DNA from: Seison nebaliae
Lineage: Eukaryota > Rotifera > Pararotatoria > Seisonacea > Seisonidae
DNA: 30,447 nucleotides
NCBI GenBank assembly: GCA_023231475.1
Contig: JALJEE010002410.1
Span: forward strand, 1-30,447
Direction of reading: 5' to 3'
Both the position numbers and the translations under genes were made by a program. Every line of letters starts with the position of its first letter. Position 1 is the first letter of the stretch. Below the pieces are notes generated by a model. That model worked only from the letters and a program-made list of their open reading frames with translations. It had not been told where the DNA came from and ran no database searches. Below are positions 21,734 through 30,447 of this stretch, one piece after another.

Positions 21734-23861
21734 CTAATGTCGAATGATTTGATTAGCATAATATCGACTGATACAGTTGAAGATCCAAACTCTAGAAAAA
21801 AAGTTTAAAAAAAAATAGATTGGCATTTTTCGTGGGAATTCCCTCGTTATACAAATCGAACTTTTTCGTTGATTTTGGATATTTGGATAAATCGACAAGA
21901 ACTTGATTTCGAACCGAATATTTCACATAACTCGTATCGAAGAAAAGAAATATATGTTCCCCATTCCATTGGAGGGCGGCATTGATATTCTCTCCATTCA
22001 ACATATCAGCAAATGGTATTTTGGTTGGAGTGGAAGATGAAGTACGACCACCCCCAATCTCACCATAATTAAAGATATAATAATCGTTATCTAAATTAAT
22101 GAGAAGAAATATTCGATTACAATTCTTATTGATTAACTACTAATGAAATAAATTTGTCGTTTGCGTTGGAACGCAGCATCAATCTTACGGAATGGACAAC
22201 CATTACTTTTCTGAGAATTTCTCATTCCAAATTGAGAGAGTTTCCGTTGAAAATTCTCAGCAGGTTTACATCTTCTCGTTTTCACATTGTAATCATACGT
22301 ATAAAAATATTCATTCTGAAACGAAAATTTCTTGAACTTTAAAATAACAAAATGGGAAATGACTTTAAATAAATAAATTTGATGACCAAATTCCAGAGTT
22401 GTTAAGAATAGTGCCGCATCAATCGTTCCATCAATATGTCGAAAAACTTTATTTATATGTTTCGGATATTTGGGGAATATTCCATGTTCATCCAATTTCA
22501 TTATATATGAACCTATGAACCACAATTAACTTTTCATCAATCTCCATCATAAAACAACATTAACCGATAAAAAAGACAACGAGATTTTTTGTTAAGGAAA
22601 ATACTGCATCCACTTTTCCACTACATATTGATCTGGCTAATGGTACGACTAGTAAGAGAAAATTAAACGAATAAAATTTCAATAGAAAAATCAATAAATG
22701 AATTGGAAACTTTCTGCTTTAATACCATCATCTGATGTTTGCATGTTATCTTCGACATTCGATAACTTCGTACTTGATCGACTTCCTATTTTAGTTCATT
22801 TTAGTTCAAATCAACATTTAATTGAGAAACCATAAAGAAATTGAATTGCTCCAATATCGGCCGTGCCCAATCGCACATAACCCCGACTATGCTGTGTTAG
22901 ATATTTTATCATCACATTATTTGCTCTGGGTACTGGAAAATGCTTTAGACCCAACGCATGACCAATTTCATGAACTGCTGTAAATAGTAAATCTGCACCT
23001 ATAATGCACAAAAAGAATATTGGTCAACCATTCAAATTCGAAAAGAAAGAGTGTCCGACCTTCCGGATTTTTTATTGTCCATAATTCAGAATCATCTAAA
23101 TGAATATAACCACGATTTTTCGATGACGGTGGATAGGAATGTCCCAAAATTCCACCAAAACCATCAAACGGATCGTTACATGGCGCATGTGCAAATTTTT
23201 CGAATCTAATTTTAATTATTGGATTCGTATCGGAATAAATGAAATTTCGTGGAATGTGTTCTCCCCAAAGACTGAAAGCAATATGGAATGTCGTATTAAC
23301 ATCGGTTGGATCGAGATCATCAGTGAATTTTTCTATTTTCCATGTGATATCTTTCATAAGCCAAATTCGATTCTCTTTAAAAAAAAAGAAATGACATTTT
23401 AAAACTGCTAATAAATTCCCACTTGTTGTATAACGACGATGACGAATTTTCTTGTACTCCAAATGGAGGACGTTGTCAACTTTGTTTCCATTGTCGTCAT
23501 TAACATCATCATTATCAATCATTAAGGGATATTGATAAACCGTTTCATCTTTCAGTTTCTCAATTAATTTACTGTTCTAAAAGAAATAAAAAATTATTCG
23601 ATTGGAAAGTTAAAGTGAAACCTCTCGAATTCCCACTGAGAATACATCCCAACTGTCATTGACATTCTTCTCTTTCTGATGACGCAGTCTTAATAATGGT
23701 GATTCATAATTTCCATAAATTAACTCTTCATTTCTGTTAGCATTATTATCGGCCACCATTAATTGACAGAAATAGATTAGAAGTAATACATGTGAGAATA
23801 AATACATCGAATGAAAATGGAATGAAATTTTTGTTTGAAGAAATAACAACATCTTGCTCAT
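21734..23861 (-). CDS. Secreted matrix metalloproteinase with hemopexin domain
   Basis: There are ten exons: 23861-23622, 23576-23423, 23374-23060, 22998-22831, 22785-22711, 22648-22565, 22512-22364, 22315-22138, 22090-21853 and 21791-21734. The protein is 552 aa. A signal peptide follows either of two ATGs (MYLFSHVLLLIYF starts at residue 19). RHRR at 125-128 is a furin-type site before the catalytic domain (RIWLMKDITWKI). The zinc site HEIGHALGLKH has Glu247 and is followed by a Met-turn Met. The hemopexin domain runs from Cys326 (ICSGKVDAV) to Cys540 (VWIFNC), with DAA/NAA blade motifs. The prodomain lacks the PRCGVPD cysteine switch. The last intron (21792-21852) was chosen because it supplies the closing Cys; without it the protein ends in a Phe-rich tail at 21792. 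It probably cleaves extracellular matrix. Confidence 0.9.
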
Positions 23862-24305
23862 CTCTAGCACACCTCGTCCAAACAATTCGGTCTACCAGAC
23901 TCTCATGATTGATAGAGGAATACATGTTGATGACAATCGTGTAAAAAAATTGAACTTTGTTACACCTCATTCATCTTCCTATTTCTTCAACAATTTTTAA
24001 CATTTATTTTTTCTTCCTCTCTTCGTTGACGGACTGAAAAGAAAAAACGACATTCCTCCAATTCAACGACATTCATTTAGTTAATAGACCATTCTATTCG
24101 AATCTCTTATTTTCATCTGATTCCTAATTAATTAGACAAAACAATTCCTCATGAAAATCATTTCTCCTAACAATAGGTAAATTTGAAAAAAGTTTTTTGA
24201 ATAGTAATAAGTATTTTTTGAATTGTCTGAAAAATTTTGGAGAAAAAAAATTATTATTTAATTATTTTAAATTTCAATTGAAATGATTGTTAAATAATGG
24301 ATAAA
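23862..24305. other. Intergenic, metalloproteinase upstream region
   Basis: No exon or RNA gene is visible in this AT-rich stretch. A short minus-strand frame crossing 23746-23970 is in another register and has no family signal. Confidence 0.4.
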
Positions 24306-24836
24306 TTAGATTTTTCTCCTTTCCTTGGAACTGCTGAGTTTCATAACGGGTGTTGATGTCACAATGTGACGATCATTTGACCATCCACCAACTGAGTAAC
24401 TGTATGGATCGGCTTGTTTAAGATTCGATGTCTCAATTATATGGAATTCTTGTAAATTCGATTGCTTATTCGACTTGTTCTCTTTAAACTTTCTCTTCCA
24501 AACTCGATCTTGATTTGTGAAGATTTCTTTCAATTCTCGTTGCCATCTCAAATAAGTTTTGCAGCTATCAGCCGTGAAGATGATTTCGTGAAAAGGATGA
24601 ACGCGATAAAATTCATTCAAATTCATAAAATTATTTTCTGTATTTTTCAGATGTTTATTGAAGCATTCATCACATACAATTCGAGCGTCCTCAGAGAACC
24701 ATGTGTCTATGGGAATTAGTAATTCGTCTGATTCTCGAAATTTGAAATCCGACGAACATATGTCACATTTCTTTATTCGACGGTCATTCATGTCAATTTT
24801 ATTTGCTTCTATTTGAAAGAATTTAATGTAATCCAT
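24306..24836 (-). CDS. Orphan protein with two CxxC pairs
   Basis: A single-exon frame of 176 aa, opened by ATG at 24836 after an A-rich leader and ended just before the 3' AT-rich stretch. I do not recognise the family. C24-X2-C27 (KCDICSSDF) and C55-X2-C58 (VCDECFNKHL) are 27 residues apart and could hold one zinc ion, as in rubredoxin-like knuckles or degenerate RING/LIM folds. The middle is aromatic and charged (FYRVHPFHEI, YLRWQREL). The last 60 residues are basic, polar and probably disordered (KLSSSKERRK at the end). There is no signal peptide or membrane segment. Its codon use and AT level resemble the neighbours. It has no introns, unlike most genes here, so a retrocopy, a fast-evolving gene or a chance frame are alternatives. 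The two regular Cys pairs make chance less likely. Confidence 0.6.
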   Translation of the reverse strand: MDYIKFFQIEANKIDMNDRRIKKCDICSSDFKFRESDELLIPIDTWFSEDARIVCDECFNKHLKNTENNFMNLNEFYRVHPFHEIIFTADSCKTYLRWQRELKEIFTNQDRVWKRKFKENKSNKQSNLQEFHIIETSNLKQADPYSYSVGGWSNDRHIVTSTPVMKLSSSKERRKI

Positions 24837-25284
24837 TTTTTTTACTTTAAATTTATTCCTAATGAGTGTTGCATGATTGAATGTTAAATAGTTATGTGTT
24901 TTCCATCCTTCCTATAATTTATATAAAGCTTAATAATACTTCTAAATGATTCATATGACATCTTACAAGAGAATATCATTCGAATGATAATTTCATGAAA
25001 TTAATTATTAAAACAAACTTTTCTCTTCCATGAAAAATATTATTATGATGATGTTCCCTTCTAAATGAAGTTCCATTTATCTTTAATTTAATATTTTTAT
25101 AAAATAATAAACTAAATTCGATGTTGATAAAAATTAAAAAGAGATTTATATGAAATTGTTAAATAGTTAAACTAATAAAAATATTCAAATATCAGATATG
25201 TGCAAGGAGTGTGCGCATCAATGAAGATAATAGTTCTAAAGATTTTGTATTGAAAAAATTGAAGAACGAGATGGCGAAAAATAA
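24837..25284. other. Intergenic between BAF and the orphan gene
   Basis: Very AT-rich with no coding or RNA gene signal. It should hold the 3' end of BAF and the promoter of the orphan gene. Confidence 0.4.
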
Positions 25285-25557
25285 TTACAAATAAGTGTCA
25301 CACCAAGCCTGCAAACACAAGAAGGCACGTCTCGCCATTCCTTCGTTGGCTTTCGTATTCATCTTCATCCATGCAATGAAATCTTCTTCATTCCTGTCAA
25401 ATAATAGTAATCTTCCCAATAACTGAGATGCTTTCTCGTAGCCACGTAAACGTAATTGTCCTGCGGTCACATCTCCAATTCCGGCTATCTCTTCAATTCC
25501 TTTGTCGGACATCGGTTCACATCGAAATCGTTCATGCTTAATCGTAGTGGTTGGCAT
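25285..25557 (-). CDS. BANF1: Barrier-to-autointegration factor
   Basis: A single-exon frame of 90 aa, the same length as animal BAF (89-90 aa). The family is a small dimer that bridges double-stranded DNA and binds LEM-domain proteins and lamin during nuclear envelope reassembly. Conserved blocks are visible in order: CEPMSDKGIEEIAGIG (human EPMGEKPVGSLAGIG, the helix-hairpin-helix DNA contact), RGYEKASQLLGRLLL, FIAWMK and, at the end, CLQAWCDTYL (human CLREWCDAFL). An N-terminal Thr stretch (MPTTT) matches the region phosphorylated by VRK1 in other animals. The start is the only ATG giving the family's N-terminus. The gene looks complete and functional. Confidence 0.95.
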   Translation of the reverse strand: MPTTTIKHERFRCEPMSDKGIEEIAGIGDVTAGQLRLRGYEKASQLLGRLLLFDRNEEDFIAWMKMNTKANEGMARRAFLCLQAWCDTYL

Positions 25558-25833
25558 TGTCGGATTAGAAAAACAACCGACAAATGTACAGATTTAAATT
25601 AATAATAATTATTATTTTAAGCTTAATAATTTAATTTAAAAATTTGATTCAATTAAAATTTTAAACTTTTATAATTATCATAAGTTAAATGTGAATAAAT
25701 GAACATTGAAAAGAAAACGTTTAAATCTAATTTCCAAACGTTTACGTCATTAACTTTAAATATCATTCCAATTTTGATTGTAGTGAGGTATACTACAGTT
25801 TCCATACACATACGATTGTAAAGAGAAAAATAA
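25558..25833. other. Short intergenic region upstream of BAF
   Basis: Very AT-rich with no coding signal. It probably contains the BAF promoter. Confidence 0.4.
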
Positions 25834-25839
25834 TTTATT
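25834..25839 (-). terminator. Candidate poly(A) signal of AP-3 sigma
   Basis: Reads AATAAA on the gene strand, about 30 bp after the stop codon at 25868. Confidence 0.5.
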
Positions 25840-25867
25840 TGAGATGAGGAAGATAGAAAATTTTATA

Positions 25868-26595
25868 TTATTTTGGGTACAATCCGCGAACTTTCGTTTC
25901 CATTGAGTTACGTAAATCTTTCGCTTTCGTCATGAGATTCATGTCTCTTATTAATCCAACTGCATCTCGAGGTCCATTGGAGAGATTCTGAAATTGTTTC
26001 GAATAAGGAAAAGCTTCCGATTTTTCAATGCGATTTTGCTCTTCAACACGTCGAACGATTTCTAACATGGTCGTTTCTAATACCATTCCTCCCATAACCA
26101 TTTCTTGAAGAATGTATTGCACCTATAAATTGAGGAGAATTCACTTGCAAAATGAAAGAGAAAAAAAGCTCGAACTTTATCTGCGTGAAATATTAGATCG
26201 AGTTCACAAACATTCTCAAAACATTTATCCAACGATTCGACCAACACTTGGATCAAATCCAAAATACCCAATTCACTTTCTGAAGAGTCTACCACTAATA
26301 CGAAGTAAAGTGTGGCATAATGACGATAGATGACTTTGTAATCTTCATCTTCGTCATCTTTCAATAAAGGATGACATCCTTCCAAAAAATTGCAAACGTT
26401 GTCACTTCTCCTTGAAATGAGTTTGTAAATTTCTCGAATAATTATTTGTTGGTCTTCGCTACACTTGAGATGGTGAAGGGGAGGAGTAGGAGAAGATGAA
26501 TTTCAAAAGTGAATAAGAATTAATACTAGATGTTGATAGAATTTTATTAATCTCGGTTTTCCATAATGATTGAACACTATAACGGCTTTTATCAT
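25868..26595 (-). CDS. AP3S1: AP-3 adaptor complex sigma subunit
   Basis: Exons are 26595-26527, 26463-26176 and 26122-25868, with introns of 63 and 53 bp; the protein is 203 aa (human AP3S1 is 193). It is the small chain of the AP-3 coat, which sorts cargo from endosomes/trans-Golgi to lysosome-related organelles. MIKAVIVFNHYGKPRLIKFY is the family N-terminus. IYRHYATLYFVLVVDSSESE and LGILDLIQVLVESLDKCFEN are almost identical to animal AP-3 sigma, and VQYILQEMVMGGMVLETTM follows. The acidic insert LLKDDEDEDYK before IYRHYATLYF is local. The C-terminal 40 residues are diverged, as is usual. It sits head-to-head with the COX7A-like gene, 352 bp apart. Confidence 0.96.
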
Positions 26596-26947
26596 TCTCT
26601 TGGTGAATTATCGGAAGTTTACGAGCAACCTAATTGCATGATATTGATGTAACAATAATGGAAATAATTGATAAGAAAAATAATAAGTTTAAATAGATAA
26701 AAAATATGATTTAACATAAATTTTGATTTTGGGAATATATCAATTTTAAGCTTTATATTTTGAATTATTTGTTAAAAAATTTTGAAAGCTTTTAATTTTA
26801 ATGTTTATTAATATTAATTCAGTTATTATCATGTATAAATGATATTAAAATTTTAATTTAATTTTTAAGCTCTCGTTAATTCTGCGTTAAACTGCTACAG
26901 AACCTTCTTTAATAAACTTCTCTCAGATTCATATTCGTTTCTCTATC
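26596..26947. promoter_or_regulatory. Divergent promoter between AP-3 sigma and COX7A
   Basis: Only 352 bp separate the two start codons, so this AT-rich stretch must contain both 5' UTRs and promoters. I see no defined motif beyond TATA-like AT runs. Confidence 0.55.
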
Positions 26948-27369
26948 ATGTCAATGAATGCTGCCAAACGAACCGTAATACCAATTAGTTAGTTTTTTCA
27001 ATGAATAATCTAATGTATTAATTTTCTCTATAATTACATTTTCATTTTAGTCAAAAATGGAATACGTAATTCGTCAATGAAAACGCCAGCGCCTGAAACA
27101 ATGGCATATAACGAAGGAGGTTTCATTCAGAGACATGTCAATAAGAGAATGTTAAGAAATCGTCAATTACAAGATCAATTTCAAGTTGACTCATTTTTAC
27201 AAAGAAATTTCACACAATCTTTATATAGAAAGATCCTCGAATTGTGCAAATGAAAGGATCAGCATTCGACCGATCACTAGTGTACATTGCATGTGTTGGA
27301 GTCTTCACCATGAGTGTACTCTCCTTCTACAAAGTCATTGACTTCGCTTTTTTGAAGAAGAAGAATTAG
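26948..27369 (+). CDS. COX7A: Cytochrome c oxidase subunit 7A-like, mitochondrial
   Basis: Exons are 26948-26987, 27051-27184 and 27229-27369, giving 104 aa; the introns are 63 and 44 bp. The exons are short, so the gene is easily missed. The N-terminus (MSMNAAKRTVIPIIKNGIRN) is basic and hydroxylated, like a mitochondrial presequence. Then LRNRQLQDQFQKDPRIVQMK followed by GSAFDRSLVY matches the COX7A core (L-LQ-FQ.D..IP.-LKGG--D--LY). One transmembrane helix spans about residues 75-95, and the C-terminus is FLKKKN (COX7A typically ends in a short basic tail such as PKK). The protein should be a small nuclear-coded subunit of respiratory complex IV in the inner membrane, or a COX7A-related supercomplex factor. 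The first ATG at 26948 was chosen; a second lies two codons later. Confidence 0.8.
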
Positions 27370-27467
27370 ACGTGATTAGAAATGAAAAACAAAAATTGGA
27401 AAGATTAATAGAGTTCAATCAAGTACAATCTTAAAATTCCCATTAAAATTTTTTCAATTTTCAATTT

Positions 27468-27473
27468 AATAAA
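27468..27473 (+). terminator. Candidate poly(A) signal of COX7A
   Basis: AATAAA about 99 bp after the stop, on the sense strand. Confidence 0.5.
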
Positions 27474-27568
27474 TTAAAAAGATTATTAGTAGATGATTGA
27501 AATGGATGAAGAATTCTTATTTTCATTAAAAGAAAAAAAATGTGAAGTTTGGACGAAAAAATGTTCAA

Positions 27569-27574
27569 TTTATT
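27569..27574 (-). terminator. Candidate poly(A) signal of PRP18
   Basis: Reads AATAAA on the minus strand, 32 bp after the proposed PRP18 stop at 27606. It lies about 95 bp from the COX7A signal, so the two transcripts end tail-to-tail. Confidence 0.5.
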
Positions 27575-27605
27575 TTTGAATTGGTGGAAATTTGGTTAGT
27601 TTCGG

Positions 27606-28925
27606 TCAAAATTTACATACGATTACTGAGGAAGATCATTTTGCATAAGAATTCCAATTATGTTGATGTGCATTACCTGACGATCCATAATCCACGCATT
27701 TGGATGGAATGTTGGGAAATAATTCTTGGCATTTACTCATCAATCTCTTGATAGCTTGAATGTATTTCCTTTGAGTTTCATCGTTAAGTGCATGTGGAAC
27801 ACGTTTGGAAGCGATTCTTTCTCTTCCAGGACGAGCATGAATTCCCACCATCGTTGCACCAATAGGCCATGGTGCATTTCCGATAGCTAATTCGACATAA
27901 ATCGAATTCGCTTGAATGTATTCTCTTTTCAATAATTCTCGACAAATACGAATGAGCAATTCAGTGACATCTGATGATAATGTTTGTCTTATTAACTTTT
28001 TGAAAAGTGGATCCATATATTGAACCGTCTGATTATAACGTAATTGTTCATCACGTAATTGTTTTTGTGTTAGAGTAGTAGATCGAATACGATTAGTTTG
28101 ATCCCATTTACGAAGAATAAATCGAAAGAATATTTGTAATGCTCTCGAATCCATATCACAATTGCCACGATTAGCCTTTCGAAATACTTCTCTCAATTGA
28201 TCGAAAGTTACTTCATCATCATTCCTCTCAATAATCTCATTACAACGTTCTTGTTCCAATTGTTTCTTTCTTCTTTTTCTTCTTTTCTTCACTTGTTTCT
28301 TCTCATCATCCGATTCATGAGATGAGAGACATGAAGGAGTCGTCGAATCATTTGCATGACTTTCTAATTCATTCGCTATTGGTGATAATGGATTAACTTC
28401 AACTTTCCTTTTTTTCGCTGCTTGATCATCTTCTTCATCATCTGATGAGGATTGATTAGCTAAATCACCCATTTCTCTCAAATATTGATTATCTGCTTCT
28501 TCTATGGCATGATGCATATCATTTAATCCTTCATTTGTTGCACCATCTTGTTCTGTCAATTCTAATGTTCGAAGTCGTTTAAAACTTTCAAAATCCGTTT
28601 CTCCGAATAATCGAATTGGTTGTTTCTTTTCTCTCAAACGTCTAATTACTTCATTACGTGAAGGCATCATCTTTTCGCTTAATGACTCGGTTGATTGAAG
28701 GTGAGAAATAATATCGAAACCTTTCGACGTCACCAATCTCTTCTTCTCCGATTCTAATTCTCGTTGTTCTTCGATCTTCCTCTCTTCTTCTTCGATACGT
28801 TTCTTCTCATCTTCAATCAATTTACTTCTTTTGAAACATTTTTTCGTTTTTATATCACACCCTTTAAACTTCTCCAACGATTTCTTCTTATTGAAAATTT
28901 CTGCTTTCAAAGAAGCGAGATCCAT
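27606..28925 (-). CDS. PRPF18: Pre-mRNA-splicing factor 18
   Basis: A large exon 28925-27677, probably followed by a 51-bp intron (27626-27676, GTAATG...CTCAG) and a tiny exon 27625-27606, gives 422 aa. Reading through the intron instead ends at 27636 with 429 aa. PRP18 acts in the second step of splicing with SLU7 and U5 snRNP. The N-terminus has a charged coiled coil (residues 35-65). The splicing-factor motif follows: PSRNEVIRRLREKKQPIRLF then GETDFESFKRLR (88-119). The C-terminal PRP18 domain contains GNAPWPIGATMVGIHARPGR, the conserved loop near residue 350, and HALNDETQRKYIQAIKRLM. Residues 155-235 are an acidic then basic insert absent in human (342 aa), with KKRKV (171-175) and KKRRKRRKK (213-221) as likely nuclear signals. 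Confidence 0.95.
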
Positions 28926-29815
28926 TTAATATGGGAATAATTTGAAATATAATCGAAATATTATTTTCTTTTATTAAAATTTTTTTATATTATTTGTGCG
29001 AAATATTTGAATACTATTTTTTATTAATCATTCATAGTAAAATAAAAATTCTCAAATTATGATAACAATTATCACATCAATCCCAAATAAGTCCACATCA
29101 TTTTTTCTTCAATATTTATCAATCAATCAAACAAACAGAACTGATTCAAATAGAAATAAGTGATATAAATAAAGTATTGTGGAAGATGGGAAGGTGAAAT
29201 TATTTTATTTATATAAACATCGAAAAAAATGAAATGTAATTTCGTAAGATAATGTCAGAACTGAAATGTCGACCATTAAAAAAGTTCATTCTCGCAGAAA
29301 CTTCTTGACAGAAATTGGTATGTAAGAAATGATATTTGTTCAAATGGGAAATTTCTGATGTTAGTTCTGGTTGGAAGTTGAAGTTTTGATCGGTTTGCCC
29401 TATTTTATTCTCCGCCTACGGATAGTTCTCTTTGAATATTTGTCATTCTGTTGAGTAAATGAAAAGATTTCATTCTGTGAATTCTCTCATTCGCTAGTTA
29501 TCTTTTGACAATGATATTGAATTAGTTTTGTCTTTAAATTGTTAAGAATAGAAATGCATTCAGATAGAAAATGGACAGCTGTTTGATGAGCAGTTGTGCA
29601 AACGAAATATTGCTGTCGCTATATTAAATAGTCATTGGGGGTCAATGGAAGAAGAAACTTGTCTTTCTCTTAAGAATTCTTCTCTTTTGATAATACGATA
29701 TCCATGACATTTAGAAAAGGAACGGGGTAATATTGTGGAGAAAGCTCTTCAAAGTTCAAAAAATTCCTCAATGAATTTCTTCTCCCATCATTTACCACAC
29801 CATCTTGTAGACAAA
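28926..29815. promoter_or_regulatory. Divergent intergenic region between PRP18 and the Glu-Pro membrane protein
   Basis: 890 bp without recognisable coding or RNA genes; it should contain the PRP18 promoter and the 5' UTR of the next gene. A frame opened by GTG at 29735 and an ATG at 29771 lead in-frame into the downstream gene, but their extra residues would precede a clean signal peptide. Confidence 0.45.
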
Positions 29816-30447
29816 ATGATCATATTCTTATTCATTTATTCGATCCTCATCTTGTGTGATGGACAGAAAGCTAATTTAAAGGTTGAAACTACAACTCCCA
29901 AACCTGAGAAGGAAACATCACCTTTGTTAAAAATTCTCTTGCCCATCATCATTCTTCTCCTACTGATCATTCTCATTTTAATTTGTTGCTGTTATCAATA
30001 TGGGAATAATAAGAAAAAAGATGAAGAAAACTTATTAATTAAAGAAGGGAATGGAAGTGTGATTGAGAAAATTAAAATGTGGATTTTTGGATGTTCTTAT
30101 CTTTTCATTACAATTCATATTTATAATAAACATATTAATCATTTCTCTTATCAGCAAAAAAATTGAATGATAATTCTTATACTCAATTACCAATTATTAA
30201 ACAAGATATCTGCGAAATAACTGCTACACAACCAGAAACGAAAGAAGATGAGAATATTTATTGTAATTCAATTACGGTTCCGATATCAGAACCGGAACTT
30301 GAACCAATACCAGAACCCGAACCAGAACCGGCACCCGAACCGGAACTTGAACCAATACCAGAACCCGAACCAGAACCGGCACCCGAACCGGAACCCGAAC
30401 CGGAACCCGAACCGGAACCCGAACCGGAACCGGAACCGGAACCGGAA
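29816..30447 (+). CDS. Single-pass membrane protein with Glu-Pro repeat tail (cut by window end)
   Basis: Exons are 29816-30056 and 30155 onward (98-bp intron, GTGTGA...TATCAG), in frame to the last base. I do not recognise the family. Starting at the ATG at 29816 gives a good signal peptide ([17 protein letters not shown]). A very short Thr/Pro/Lys ectodomain and one transmembrane helix follow (about residues 37-62, with [20 protein letters not shown]), then a positively charged stop-transfer (KKKDEE). The predicted cytoplasmic tail becomes a regular Glu-Pro repeat from 30289. The juxtamembrane CCC could be palmitoylated. An ATG at 29771 would add 15 residues and make a less typical leader. 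The exon join is supported by phase and by the long open frame after it, not by homology. The 3' end is outside the window. Confidence 0.6.
30289..30447 (+). repeat. GAACCN hexamer array coding Glu-Pro, with a duplicated 48-bp unit
   Basis: A 48-bp block (30289-30336) is repeated exactly at 30337-30384. It is followed by GAACCC/GAACCG hexamers to the window end. The frame is kept throughout ([16 protein letters not shown] and then EP repeats). GC rises sharply compared with the rest of the window. The array is open-ended here. Confidence 0.92.

Noticed and set aside
23139-23402. Plus-strand frame of 87 codons
   Set aside because: Complement of the metalloproteinase catalytic exon.
23375-23422. 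Reading the metalloproteinase straight through here
   Set aside because: It would insert a Phe-rich stretch between RRYTT and RIWLMKD. Removing a 48-bp GT-AG intron restores the exact family spacing to the ITWKI block.
29735-29815. GTG start for the Glu-Pro membrane protein
   Set aside because: GTG is not a normal animal start, and the ATG at 29816 gives a clean signal peptide.

Overview
The window is nuclear DNA of a small animal. It is strongly AT-rich, and the standard code fits throughout. Almost every gene is cut by very short GT-AG introns of 44-98 bp; the one clear exception is a 1.5 kb intron in the muscleblind gene. The gene content is metazoan: dopamine transporter, muscleblind, matrix metalloproteinase, barrier-to-autointegration factor, AP-3 sigma, PRP18, USP14 and COX7A. 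The dopamine transporter looks most like arthropod forms. My best guess is an acariform mite or another compact ecdysozoan genome, but no species can be fixed from this sequence alone.

Layout. 1-1900 is a transposon graveyard: a broken LINE-type reverse transcriptase and endonuclease, 5'-truncated where it meets a decayed hAT-like transposase. 2324-3909 (+) is a complete USP14. 4045-11800 is 7.8 kb without recognisable genes, probably upstream or regulatory DNA of the next gene. 11846-15330 (+) is a muscleblind-type CCCH zinc-finger gene with polyglutamine tracts. 15721-16292 is a foldback element built from a repeated GGAACTCACCC-like motif, with a Tc1/mariner-type transposase remnant beside it. 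17885-20514 (-) is a 13-exon dopamine transporter. 21734-23861 (-) is a 10-exon secreted matrix metalloproteinase with a hemopexin domain. From 24306 to the end the genes are tightly packed: an orphan Cys-rich protein (-), BAF (-), AP-3 sigma (-), COX7A-like (+, divergent from AP-3 sigma), PRP18 (-, convergent with COX7A), and a membrane protein (+) whose tail becomes a Glu-Pro repeat that runs off the window.

The genes do not form one pathway. They are unrelated housekeeping and tissue genes, arranged with shared 350-900 bp divergent promoters and tail-to-tail 3' ends. Exons were joined by hand using family conservation, reading phase and GT-AG ends. Total lengths agree with the known families (USP14 496 aa, transporter 660 aa, MMP 552 aa, AP-3 sigma 203 aa). 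I see no clear new multi-gene system. The most unusual items are the foldback element, the metalloproteinase lacking a cysteine switch, the muscleblind with only one finger pair, the orphan zinc-ligand-like protein and the Glu-Pro membrane protein.
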